DNA from: Bailinhaonella thermotolerans
Lineage (GTDB): Bacteria > Actinomycetota > Actinomycetes > Streptosporangiales > Streptosporangiaceae
Reading direction: 5' to 3'
DNA length: 64,000 nucleotides
NCBI RefSeq assembly: GCF_003594875.1
Contig: NZ_QZEY01000014.1
Location: 164,300-228,299, forward strand
In this document: piece by piece, positions 35,312-44,807 of the stretch
Numbering within the stretch: the first letter of the stretch is position 1
Layout of the letters: each line of letters begins with the position of its first letter
The notes under the pieces: generated by a model
What the model saw: only the letters and a program-made list of their open reading frames with translations
Databases searched by the model: none
What the model was told of the DNA's origin: nothing
Program-made: the position numbers and the translations under genes

Positions 35312-37378
35312 GTGGCTCCAGTACCCGCTGGTTATTCGGGTATCAACCCGGCTCGTCTGCGAAGTGTGGCCCAGGGCTACCAGACCGCAAAGGCGGAATT
35401 GTCCGGTCTCATATCCGGAACCGAACAGGCCGCGAGCGCCGCCGGAGTCCGGATCCCCACGGCCGCCCTCCGCGCCTTCGCCGACTGGAGCCAGGACGCC
35501 GCCGCCGATCTCAGAAGACGCGCCGCCGCGATCGAGAGGGACGACGGCGGGTGGGACCCGGCCACGATCGGGCTGACAGGCCTGGGTGCCGGTGTCCTCG
35601 TCGCGCCCGACCAGCGACTCACGCCGGAGCAGTTGCGGGCTCAGGCCGACGCCGACGCGGCCAAGATCAAAGACGCCATCGCCAAGCACGGGCCGAACCG
35701 CGGCCGCGAGATCCTCGCCGTCCAGGCCCGCCTGGCCGCCCTCCACGCGAACGAGCCCGAGTACACCCAGCGACTCCTGCGGCAGACCGCCCCCGAGGTC
35801 GCCCGCCTCGCCCGCTGGCTCGCCGCCAACCCCTCCACCCCCGTGGACCCCCACCGCCCGGCCCGCAAACCCGGCGAGATCTTCAGCGCCGGCGACGCCG
35901 CCATCCTGGCCGGTTTCGGCACGGCCCTCGCCGGCCTCTCCCGAACCAGGAAGGACCAGATCCCCGCCGCCCTCAAAAAGGAACTACAGAACCCCAAGGG
36001 CGACAAGTTCTCCCACGCCATGCTGATCAAGCACGGCCCCACCGGCAAATACTGGGACCCCACCCTCCTCTCCGACCTGGCCAAATCCACCCTCACCTGG
36101 CGCCGCGAGAACCCCATCCGGCCGGTGATTCCCGGAGTGGCGCGGGATCCTCGCCCCAACCCCGCCGAGTGGTGGTCAGAAGCGGTTCCAGAACTCCGGC
36201 GCCCGTTCGCCAAAGAGGAGAAGGACGCCGTGGAGAAACTCATCGCAGACTTCGATCCCACGGCCAATGTCCTCAGCAAGGTCAGCCAGAACCCTCAGGC
36301 CGCCCGGCTACTGGTCGCGGATCCGCAGGCGGCGAAGGATCTGATCCAGAACGACTGGACCGTCGCCAGTCCGGTGACGCCCGGTAAGGTCGTCGATTTT
36401 TCGGACCCGGCGGGAAAGGTGATCGTCACCGCGACCGCCAGCAGGGTTCAGCCTGCGTCGAAGCTCTCATACCAGGCGGCACTGAACGTATTCCAGGCCA
36501 CCGTCGAACATCAGAAGTTCCTTTCCAAAGAGGCACGCTGGCCTCATGCGTTGCCTCAGCGGGAGGAACTCACCCCGTCCCTGACGCGCGCACTTGCCAC
36601 GATGGGGGTCGGATACATCGGCGACCTGAAGCTGGCGGTCCCGAACGCGACCGGGGATCCCACAATCGACGGCTCAAGGGTGATTCTCAACGCCGACAGT
36701 CTGAAGGGGTATCTGGGCGCGTTGGCGAAGGACCCGACCGCCCTGGGAATCTTCCGGGGTGGGATCGACAGGGAACTCGCCCGTGCCGCCAAGGAAGATC
36801 TGTTGATGGCGAAGACGGACAGCACGCGCGGGAAGGGGGATGCGGAAATCCGCCAACTCGGGGCTCTCGCGGGAGTCGCGTGGCAGGAGATGGCGAATCA
36901 GCGCTACTCGGCTGCCAAGGCCCGGGACGAGGCCAACGCTCGTGCGATCTGGGTGCTCACGCTGGCCCCGAAAGTGGCCGGGCTACCAGGTGTGCTTCCT
37001 GAGGTGCCTGAAGCGCAGAAGCCGGCCGCGGATTGGGTGAAGTTCGGCATCGAGCAGACGACCGGGGTACTTCAGAACACGGTGTTCGACACGGGGAACG
37101 GGGCACGAGCCCAGTTGATCAATGAAAAGGACAGAGAGAGGGCGATTCAGAATCTGCAGCTACCGGTCGCGCAGGCCTTGGCAGAGCTGATCAACGAGAA
37201 AGAGATCGTTCTCTCCGCCGGTCACGCGATTCCGCCTGAGATTCTCAGGGGTGGGCGCATCGTGCTGGATGACGGCGAGGAAGTCAGCAAGTTCATCCGT
37301 TGGTTCGCGCTGCTCGACAAGAACCTTCAGGAGCCTTATACCGAGGCCTCGGACGCCTTCCGATTCCACAGCAAGTAG
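35312..37378 (+). CDS. ~690-aa module protein, copy B (unrecognised family)
   Basis: 688 aa from GTG 35312, with GGAG 8 bases upstream as in copy A. Conserved blocks with copy A: SGINPARLRSVAQGYQ, LKKELQNPKGDKFSHAML, KYWDPTLLSDLAKSTLTWRR, DPTALGIFRGGIDREL, VFDTGNGARA, LPVAQALAELINEKEI. Similarity is roughly half by eye. Regions about 85-105 and 440-480 vary most. No signal peptide, TM or enzyme motif. The longer upstream reading is rejected because it runs through the conserved divergent promoter. Confidence 0.8.
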   Translation: MAPVPAGYSGINPARLRSVAQGYQTAKAELSGLISGTEQAASAAGVRIPTAALRAFADWSQDAAADLRRRAAAIERDDGGWDPATIGLTGLGAGVLVAPDQRLTPEQLRAQADADAAKIKDAIAKHGPNRGREILAVQARLAALHANEPEYTQRLLRQTAPEVARLARWLAANPSTPVDPHRPARKPGEIFSAGDAAILAGFGTALAGLSRTRKDQIPAALKKELQNPKGDKFSHAMLIKHGPTGKYWDPTLLSDLAKSTLTWRRENPIRPVIPGVARDPRPNPAEWWSEAVPELRRPFAKEEKDAVEKLIADFDPTANVLSKVSQNPQAARLLVADPQAAKDLIQNDWTVASPVTPGKVVDFSDPAGKVIVTATASRVQPASKLSYQAALNVFQATVEHQKFLSKEARWPHALPQREELTPSLTRALATMGVGYIGDLKLAVPNATGDPTIDGSRVILNADSLKGYLGALAKDPTALGIFRGGIDRELARAAKEDLLMAKTDSTRGKGDAEIRQLGALAGVAWQEMANQRYSAAKARDEANARAIWVLTLAPKVAGLPGVLPEVPEAQKPAADWVKFGIEQTTGVLQNTVFDTGNGARAQLINEKDRERAIQNLQLPVAQALAELINEKEIVLSAGHAIPPEILRGGRIVLDDGEEVSKFIRWFALLDKNLQEPYTEASDAFRFHSK

Positions 37379-37401
37379 ATCGCATGCGGGTGGAGGCCGT
37401 C

Positions 37402-38400
37402 TCACTTCCAAGGAGACTCTTTGGCCGGCAGGCCGATGGCGAGTAGGCGGCTACAGGCCTTGTCTGCGACCGCTAGCTGGTCTCCGCGTCGAACGAGCCC
37501 GGTGATCTCCCCGAACTCCTGAATCCGTCCGTCGCCGGTCGGGCCGCTCACAATGCCGTCCGAGCAGGCCGTGCTCGCGATGCCGCGACCTGTCACCAGA
37601 ATGCCCTGCCCGCCGTTCGCGTGGAAGCGGGAGATGTGGGACGAGCGGTTCGCATAATAGGCGCCGCCCTGGCCGTCGGGGGCCAGCGTGACTCCATCTG
37701 CCGCGTTGATCGTCCCGCGCAGTCGTACACGGCGAGCGATATGGCCGTCTCGGATCCAGAGCAACTCGTCGGTGAGGGCCAGAAGAAGGTCTTGACCGTC
37801 CTTGGCTGCGGCTAGCACCTCGGCGGAGCCTGGCAGGCCGGTCGGACGTGGAAGGGACTCGAGCCCTCCTGATCCGCTCGTCTTCGAGAGCCATCCGTCC
37901 TTTAGGAGGAGCACCTCGCCGGCAGAGTCGGTCACCAAATGTACGTTGTTCGGACTCTTCGCCTTACCTGCAGTAGTAAGGCGTTCGGCCGGGTTGCCCG
38001 GGGTCAGCCTATAAATGGTCAGGAGGTCCGCCTCGCTGATGGCCGCCAGGAGTATTGACCCGTCGGGTGCCAGGGCGATGCTGAGCGGGGTGAGGACCTC
38101 GTCCGCGCTCTCCCGGACCGGGCCTGTCGCATATCGAGTGGCGTGTCCGTCGGGTCCGAGACGAAAAACCGCTCCGGATTCTCCCAGGTAGAAGAGCGCG
38201 TTTCCCGGCGCCTCGATGAGGTCGACAGGGGACTGAATCGCGCCTTTGCCGCCGTTCGGGCCTACGCCCAGCATCGTGACGTACTGGCCGGGCTTGGCAT
38301 GCGAACTGTGGCGTGGGTGCTGTGAGGTATTTCCCGTGCACGAGGAGGCTGTGCCCGCGAGGGCGAAGGCCAGGGCCAGATACAGGACTTCTCGACGCAT
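37402..38400 (-). CDS. beta-propeller lipoprotein, copy B
   Basis: 332 aa, the same length as copy A. Lipoprotein signal MRREVLYLALAFALAGTASS-C (Cys21). Propeller blades aligned with copy A: VGPNGGKGAIQSPVDLIEAP, LFYLGESGAVFRLGPDGHA, PLSIALAPDGSILLAA, VTLAPDGQGGAYYAN, QLAVADKACSRLLAIGLP. RBS GAGG before ATG 38400. It ends 23 bases from the convergent large gene rather than overlapping it. Confidence 0.82.
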   Translation of the reverse strand: MRREVLYLALAFALAGTASSCTGNTSQHPRHSSHAKPGQYVTMLGVGPNGGKGAIQSPVDLIEAPGNALFYLGESGAVFRLGPDGHATRYATGPVRESADEVLTPLSIALAPDGSILLAAISEADLLTIYRLTPGNPAERLTTAGKAKSPNNVHLVTDSAGEVLLLKDGWLSKTSGSGGLESLPRPTGLPGSAEVLAAAKDGQDLLLALTDELLWIRDGHIARRVRLRGTINAADGVTLAPDGQGGAYYANRSSHISRFHANGGQGILVTGRGIASTACSDGIVSGPTGDGRIQEFGEITGLVRRGDQLAVADKACSRLLAIGLPAKESPWK

Positions 38401-38427
38401 AGATGACCTCGGGGGACGGCGTGTTCC

Positions 38428-38448
38428 CGGTTGATCGACCTTAACTCA
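38428..38448 (-). promoter_or_regulatory. conserved promoter element of lipoprotein gene, copy B
   Basis: Same element as 34690-34710, with TAAGGT at 38443-38438 as the candidate -10 on the minus strand. The flanks beyond it have diverged. Confidence 0.45.
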
Positions 38449-38540
38449 GAAATGGGTGTTCGGTCTGGTGTCCGGGCGGGCGAGGGGGTGGGGTGGTTGC
38501 CCGAGGCCGGGAGATGGGGTTCCGGGCGGGTGGGCGGAGC

Positions 38541-38625
38541 GCGGGGCCTGGCCGTACCGGGCTGAGGGGGCGGTGGACCTCGGGGCGCCGACCGCTGGAA
38601 CCTGACCGATGAGGCCGCTTCGGCC
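38541..38625 (+). promoter_or_regulatory. degenerate second TPP aptamer upstream of thiC riboswitch
   Basis: ACCGGGCTGAGG (38557-38568) and CCGACCGCTGGAACCTGACC (38588-38607) reproduce the 5' and central TPP-aptamer motifs. The segment from GCCGACC to TGACCG is base-identical to the functional copy 297 bases downstream. The 3' half is decayed: where TAATGCC...CGTAGGGAG should follow there is ATGAGGCCGCTTCGGCC. It may be a relic of duplication or a partial tandem riboswitch. Confidence 0.6.
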
Positions 38626-38834
38626 TTGGGCGAGGGTTCCGATGCAGGTCAAAGGCCACCTGCGTGATGTGCGAGTGGCCAGCCGGGAAGTGCGGCTGCC
38701 GCCACGCACGCGGCTGGACGTGCGTGGACGCGGGCCTGGCCCCGGTCGCGCATTCGGCTCTGGATCGGGGGCGGGGTGTGGGGCATCATGGGGTGGTGCG
38801 CGAGCTGGGGTGACTCCCGGTGTCGTGCATCGAC

Positions 38835-40550
<1,716 letters not shown>

Positions 40551-40582
40551 ACGGTTCTCGTCACCGGCGCCGTGCCTGCTGC

Positions 40583-40606
40583 CCGGATTTATACGTATAT
40601 ATCCGG
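40583..40606. promoter_or_regulatory. 24-bp AT-rich near-palindrome after thiC
   Basis: CCGGAT...ATCCGG arms around the AT-rich centre TTATACGTATAT, with one mismatched pair. It is striking in such GC-rich DNA. It has no T-run, so it is more likely an operator or promoter element for 40730 than a terminator. Confidence 0.45.
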
Positions 40607-40729
40607 CACGCCGTCACCCCACCCCGGACCGCCCCCGCGGCCCGGGGTGATCAGGGAGTTGCAAGCGGGGTGCAAGGGCCGGAACTACGGTGGGGCGCGG
40701 TTGATCGGCGGATGGGAGGTTGTGTCCGG

Positions 40730-42325
40730 ATGCGCGCCCTTCGTGCTGTCGCCCTGCTGATGACGGTGACGCTGGCCGGCGCCGCCTGCGGCTCCGGGGA
40801 CCCGCCCCCGGAGCGCGTACGGCCGGCGGCGACGCGTGCCGGGTCCCCGGCCCCGGGGGCCGCGCCCGTGGCGTACACGGTGCGGGGGATGGCCGGGTTC
40901 TACGTCGCGGAGCCGTTCAGGATCGACGTGAAGGCGGTGGAGCGCGGGCCCGGCGTCACCGTGCTGCGGATGGAGATCACGAACACGGGCGGCGGGGACG
41001 CGCGAGGGCATTTCGGCGCGGGCGGCTCGCCCAGCGACTTCTCGGCGTTCCGGCTGCTCGATCCCGTCGGCCGGAAGATCTACCACACGCTGCGCGAGAA
41101 CGACTGGAACGGCCTGGCGTTCGGCACCCGGCACACGCTCGCGGGGACGGGGTTCCCCGAGGACTTCGCGCCGGGGGTGCGGTACCCGGCCGAGGTGTAC
41201 TTCCCGCCGCTGCCGCCCGAGGCGAGGGCCGTCACGGTCGCGCCCGGCATGGGCTTCCCCCCGATCACGGGCGTCCCGGTCAAGGACGGCGGGGCCGCCC
41301 CGGTGGCCAGGCCGCGCGGTACGGCGGAGCCGAAGGCCGGCGAGGCGTTCCAGTGGCCGGTGGTACCGCCGTCGGGGAAGGTCTGGTCGTGGGCGGCCGA
41401 CCTGACCGAGCTGGTGGAGACCCCGCGGAAGACCACCACCCAGGAGGGCGCGACCGAGACCGTGGGGCTGCGGACCGACGTGTTGTTCGCGTTCGACAAG
41501 GCGACGCTGAGCCCGGAGGCGGCGGCCGTGCTCGACGAGGTGGCCGAGGAGACGCGGCGGCGCGCGGACCCGGCCAGACCGCCGATCCGCATCGTGGGCC
41601 ACACCGACGACAAGGGCGGCGACTCCTACAACCTGGCCCTGTCGCTCAGGCGGGCCCAGGCCGTCAGGGGCCACCTGGCGGCCCGCCTCGGCACGGAGTA
41701 CCGGTACAGCCCCGAGGGCAAGGGCGAGACCGCGCCGATCGCCGCGAACCGGCGGCCGGACGGCTCCGACAATCCCGAGGGCCGGGCGCGGAACCGCCGC
41801 GTGGACGTGTCGTACACCATCAGGCGGCACGGCGCGGGCACGACCACGACGGAGCCGGCGGTCACCGGCCGGATCCGCGGGTCCACACTGGGCCCCGCGC
41901 GCTTCCGGGCCACGCCGGGCGCGCCGGTGGCGTCGTTCGACTGGGCGCCGGTCAGGGAGCGGGAGCTGCGCGTGGACGTGCTGCCGTTCTACCGCGACGG
42001 GGCGTACCTGGTGGCGTGCTTCGACGTCACCAACAAGTACGGGGACGGCTTCAGCCTCGCTCAGCCGCAGCCGTTCGCGAAGGGGAGCCACGACTTCTCG
42101 AACGGGGCGAGCCTGCGGGCGTTCACCCTGCTGGACCCGGCGACGCGGGCGCGCTACCACCCGGTCAAGGCGGGCGGTTCCTTCGTCGAGAACGTGGTGG
42201 GCGCGCTGGACCCGGGCGAGACGACGCGCGCCTACGTCTACTTCCCCGCGCCGCCGGACGACCGCACGTCCATCGACCTGGACGTGGCCGGGCTGGGCCG
42301 CCGCACGATCCCGATCGTCCGCTGA
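40730..42325 (+). CDS. OmpA-domain lipoprotein
   Basis: 531 aa from ATG 40730 (GGGAGG 10 bases upstream). Lipoprotein signal ending LAGAAC (Cys20). The OmpA-like peptidoglycan-binding domain covers about 247-365: [54 protein letters not shown]. The flanking halves (about 45-180 and 395-531) look like two copies of one beta-sandwich with [18 protein letters not shown] versus [25 protein letters not shown] motifs. It probably anchors cell-wall-facing complexes at the outer face of the membrane. Confidence 0.85.
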   Translation: MRALRAVALLMTVTLAGAACGSGDPPPERVRPAATRAGSPAPGAAPVAYTVRGMAGFYVAEPFRIDVKAVERGPGVTVLRMEITNTGGGDARGHFGAGGSPSDFSAFRLLDPVGRKIYHTLRENDWNGLAFGTRHTLAGTGFPEDFAPGVRYPAEVYFPPLPPEARAVTVAPGMGFPPITGVPVKDGGAAPVARPRGTAEPKAGEAFQWPVVPPSGKVWSWAADLTELVETPRKTTTQEGATETVGLRTDVLFAFDKATLSPEAAAVLDEVAEETRRRADPARPPIRIVGHTDDKGGDSYNLALSLRRAQAVRGHLAARLGTEYRYSPEGKGETAPIAANRRPDGSDNPEGRARNRRVDVSYTIRRHGAGTTTTEPAVTGRIRGSTLGPARFRATPGAPVASFDWAPVRERELRVDVLPFYRDGAYLVACFDVTNKYGDGFSLAQPQPFAKGSHDFSNGASLRAFTLLDPATRARYHPVKAGGSFVENVVGALDPGETTRAYVYFPAPPDDRTSIDLDVAGLGRRTIPIVR

Positions 42326-42616
42326 GGGCCGACCGGGTACGGCGGGGCGCGCGCACCCGGCGCGCACCGGCTCGGCCGCCGCCCGCCGGGCCGGACCGGC
42401 GCGCGCCCAGCCCTACCGGACCGGCCCGCGCTCCGCCCTGCGGGACGGGTCCGCGCCCCGCGCCCGCCGTACGGAGCCGCCGTACGGAACCGGCCGGTGG
42501 CTTCGCCGTGCGGGAAGCGCTCGAATGGGGCCTCGGGGGGCGAACGGGGGCGACACATGGGGGTGATCGGGGGCGGGTCGTGGCGGGGAGGCGGGCGGGT
42601 CCGGGAGAGTGGGGGC

Positions 42617-43522
42617 ATGACCTCTTCTCGGATGCGGCCCGTGTTCGACCTGACCCCGGCGCGGTGGGTCGTGGACGGGGTCGGCGACTTCGGAGCCGGG
42701 GTGGGCGCGCTCGTGCCCGCCGGATTCGAGCGGTACGCCCGGATCCTGTACCCCGCGACGCGGGACGACGACCGGCCGGTGCGGTGGGCGGACGTGGCCG
42801 CCTGGGCGGGGCGGACGCTGCATCCGCGCGCGCAGTTCGCCTCGATCAGCCGGCCCGCCCCGGGCGCGGGGACCGGCGACCCGCCCTTCGACGAGCCCCC
42901 GGGGGCCGGGGACCCGCGGCCGGAGCTCCTGACCGCGTTGTGCGAGGTGCTCGCCCGGCACACGCGTACGGCGGAGCGGTGCTGGATCTGCCTGTGGGAC
43001 GGGTACGCCTTCCTGCAGCCGTCCGCGTGGGGCTCGATCGTGGCGTTCATGACGGAGGAGAAGCCCGGCGAATGGTCGGCGGGGCCCGACGCCGGGGACT
43101 CCCTGGAACTGACGGCCTCGCTCGCCCCCCCGGACGAGGACGAGGGCGAGGGCGCGGGCTCGGACTCGGGCTCGGCCGGCGGCCCGGCGGGCGAGCCGCG
43201 CGAGCCCGGTGACGCCCCGTTCCCGCCGGAGGTGCTGAACGGGCCCAAGGTGGAGCTGCCCGGCCGGGAGTACATCCTGCTGGAGGGGCCGCTCGACGCC
43301 GTCCGCGAGCCGGACTGGGACGAGATCTGGTCCCAGGCGCCGAACCTGTTCTGGCCGGACGACCGGGCGTGGTGCGTGAATGTGGAGATCGACCTGGACT
43401 CCGCCTACCTGGGCGGGCCGGCCGCGCTGGTCGAGGACCTGCTGGCCGACCCGCGCCTGGAGGCGTTCCCGGTCGAGATCACCGATCCGATCACGTTCGG
43501 CTCCGACGACGTGAACCGGTGA
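42617..43522 (+). CDS. conserved actinobacterial hypothetical protein
   Basis: 301 aa from ATG 42617. Acidic, rich in Trp and aromatic motifs: FERYARILYPA, WADVAAWAGRTLHP, RCWICLWDGYAFL, and WVNVEIDLDSAYLGG-like CVNVEIDLDSAYLGG near the end. A low-complexity Asp/Glu/Gly/Ser insert lies at about 170-200. No known domain or TM helix. The stop touches the stop of the minus-strand ORF at 43523 directly (TGATCA). Confidence 0.75.
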   Translation: MTSSRMRPVFDLTPARWVVDGVGDFGAGVGALVPAGFERYARILYPATRDDDRPVRWADVAAWAGRTLHPRAQFASISRPAPGAGTGDPPFDEPPGAGDPRPELLTALCEVLARHTRTAERCWICLWDGYAFLQPSAWGSIVAFMTEEKPGEWSAGPDAGDSLELTASLAPPDEDEGEGAGSDSGSAGGPAGEPREPGDAPFPPEVLNGPKVELPGREYILLEGPLDAVREPDWDEIWSQAPNLFWPDDRAWCVNVEIDLDSAYLGGPAALVEDLLADPRLEAFPVEITDPITFGSDDVNR

Positions 43523-43666
43523 TCAGTCCCGGGGCCTCCACCACTCCTTCAGGACCGTGAACCCGATGTGCAGGCCGAACTTCGCCCATTCGAGAACGGT
43601 TCTGATCTTCCAGTAACGCGACTCCTGGTCGCTGAATCCCTGGTCGCTGAACCCCGTTGGCGGCAC
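43523..43666 (-). CDS. 47-aa small protein (hypothetical)
   Basis: 47 aa from GTG 43666 with GGGAGG 5 bases upstream, an ideal RBS. The N-terminus holds a repeat (GFSDQGFSDQ), followed by an amphipathic helix with many aromatics (YWKIRTVLEWAKFGLHIGF) and a basic WWRPRD end. It may lie at the membrane surface. Two inverted repeats lie upstream, so it is probably a regulated gene. Confidence 0.55.
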   Translation of the reverse strand: MPPTGFSDQGFSDQESRYWKIRTVLEWAKFGLHIGFTVLKEWWRPRD

Positions 43667-43741
43667 TGTGGCCTCCCCCCGTGTCCGATCCCCCGGAGGT
43701 CGCCTGGCACTCCCTCCTCGGAAGGATGTGCGAGCAACGCG

Positions 43742-43767
43742 GGGAATGTGAGGCTCGGTACATTCCC
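43742..43767. promoter_or_regulatory. perfect 8-bp inverted repeat upstream of 47-aa ORF
   Basis: GGGAATGT (43742-43749) and ACATTCCC (43760-43767) with a 10-base spacer. Candidate operator or leader hairpin for the minus-strand ORF. Confidence 0.45.
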
Positions 43768-43779
43768 GCAGGTCAGCAC

Positions 43780-43813
43780 GTTATAGGTAGCTAAAACGGA
43801 AGGTTTCTATAAC
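43780..43813. promoter_or_regulatory. perfect 7-bp AT-rich inverted repeat
   Basis: GTTATAG (43780-43786) and CTATAAC (43807-43813) with a 20-base spacer. AT-rich, and likely to include a promoter for the minus-strand small gene (TATAAC reads toward it). Confidence 0.4.
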
Positions 43814-43961
43814 CCCGGCCGGAGGCGGTTGAGGGTAGATGGTTGCTAAATCCCCGGAAGGTCCGGATTCATACCTCCAAGCGGCATCCATCCGGGTTGG
43901 CAGGGGCCTGACCCGGATCGGGGCCGCGGGTCCGCAGGGCCCGCGCCGGTCCCGGGCCCGG

Positions 43962-44582
43962 TCACCCCTCCTCGAACACCGGCTCGGCGTGCGGCTGTCC
44001 CCGGAACTCGTGGAACCCCGGCACCGAGGCCATCGCCACCGCCGCGTCCCACAGCCGACCGGCCTCTTCCCCGCGCGGCACCCGTGAAACCACCGGCCCG
44101 AAGAACGCCGCCCGCGTCCCGTCCGGGCCGGTCACCGCCGTCACCGGCGTCCCCGACCCCGGCAGCAGCGCCATCGCCTCGGCGTGCGACGCCCGCACGA
44201 CCCCGTCGTACTCCTCGCTCATCCCGGCGGCGGCCAGCTCGCGCGGCAGCCCGGCGTGCTCCAGCGAGCCCTCCAGGTCCCCGAGCCAGTCGCCGGACCG
44301 GCCGACGGTCCACAGCGCGGTGTAGAACCTCCCGAGCGCCTCCTGCCCGTACCGCTCCCGCACGGCGGCGCAGATCCGCACCGGCACCCACAGGTAACCC
44401 TCCGGGTCCCCCTCGGGGTCGTCGTCCCGCCCCTCGTTCAGCACCGACAGGCTCATCACGTGCCACCGCACCTCGGCCCCGCGCGCCCCGGCCGCCTCGA
44501 CCAGCCACCGCGACACCAGCCAGGTGTACGGGCACGAGGGATCGAACCAGAAGTCCGCCGTCCACCGCCGCTCCGCGCTCAT
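43962..44582 (-). CDS. DsbA-like mycothiol-dependent reductase (Rv2466c type)
   Basis: 206 aa from ATG 44582 (GGGGGG upstream). Thioredoxin fold with the N-terminal DFWFDPSCPYTWLVSRWL. The active site is the CPYT-type motif seen in mycothiol-dependent nitroreductases such as Rv2466c of M. tuberculosis. The later FFGPVVSRVPRGEEAGRLWD is typical. Probably reduces mixed mycothiol disulfides or nitro compounds; fits a mycothiol-using actinomycete. Confidence 0.83.
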   Translation of the reverse strand: MSAERRWTADFWFDPSCPYTWLVSRWLVEAAGARGAEVRWHVMSLSVLNEGRDDDPEGDPEGYLWVPVRICAAVRERYGQEALGRFYTALWTVGRSGDWLGDLEGSLEHAGLPRELAAAGMSEEYDGVVRASHAEAMALLPGSGTPVTAVTGPDGTRAAFFGPVVSRVPRGEEAGRLWDAAVAMASVPGFHEFRGQPHAEPVFEEG

Positions 44583-44795
44583 CCCCCCATGATCCTTCCT
44601 CCGCCCCCGCGCCACAAAGCCCGCGCCCGCCGTACGGCCTGAGCCCGCGTACGCCATGAGCCCCCGGTACGGCCCGCGCCGGGGAAGCCCCGCGGGCCGT
44701 ACGGCATGAGCCTGGTCCGGCATTCGCCGTACGGCATGAGCCTGAGCGGTGGGAGGGGATGTGCGCGCGTGGACTGTCTTCTGATCTTTGCTGTA

Positions 44796-44807
44796 TATAA
44801 CAGCGAT
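44796..44807 (+). promoter_or_regulatory. leaderless promoter of kinase gene 44808
   Basis: TATAAC (44796-44801) is exactly 6 bases before the ATG. It lies within GCTGT-ATATA-ACAGC, a 15-base dyad that could be an operator. Confidence 0.5.

Larger units (their letters stand above)
34813..38540. repeat. tandem duplication, module copy B
   Basis: The second unit begins with a copy of the decarboxylase 3' end (CCAATCC.ACCCC.CCGAATAGC, 34812-34833), repeats the same three genes, and ends where the thiC leader begins. Copy A ends with a similar GGTTCCGGGCGGAGCGCGGGG (in part) just before 34790. The duplicated segment was therefore probably bounded by the decarboxylase and thiC. Confidence 0.8.

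Noticed and set aside
38441..38709. Short minus-strand ORFs in the thiC leader
   Set aside because: They overlap riboswitch-like RNA motifs, are Pro/Arg-rich and have no RBS.
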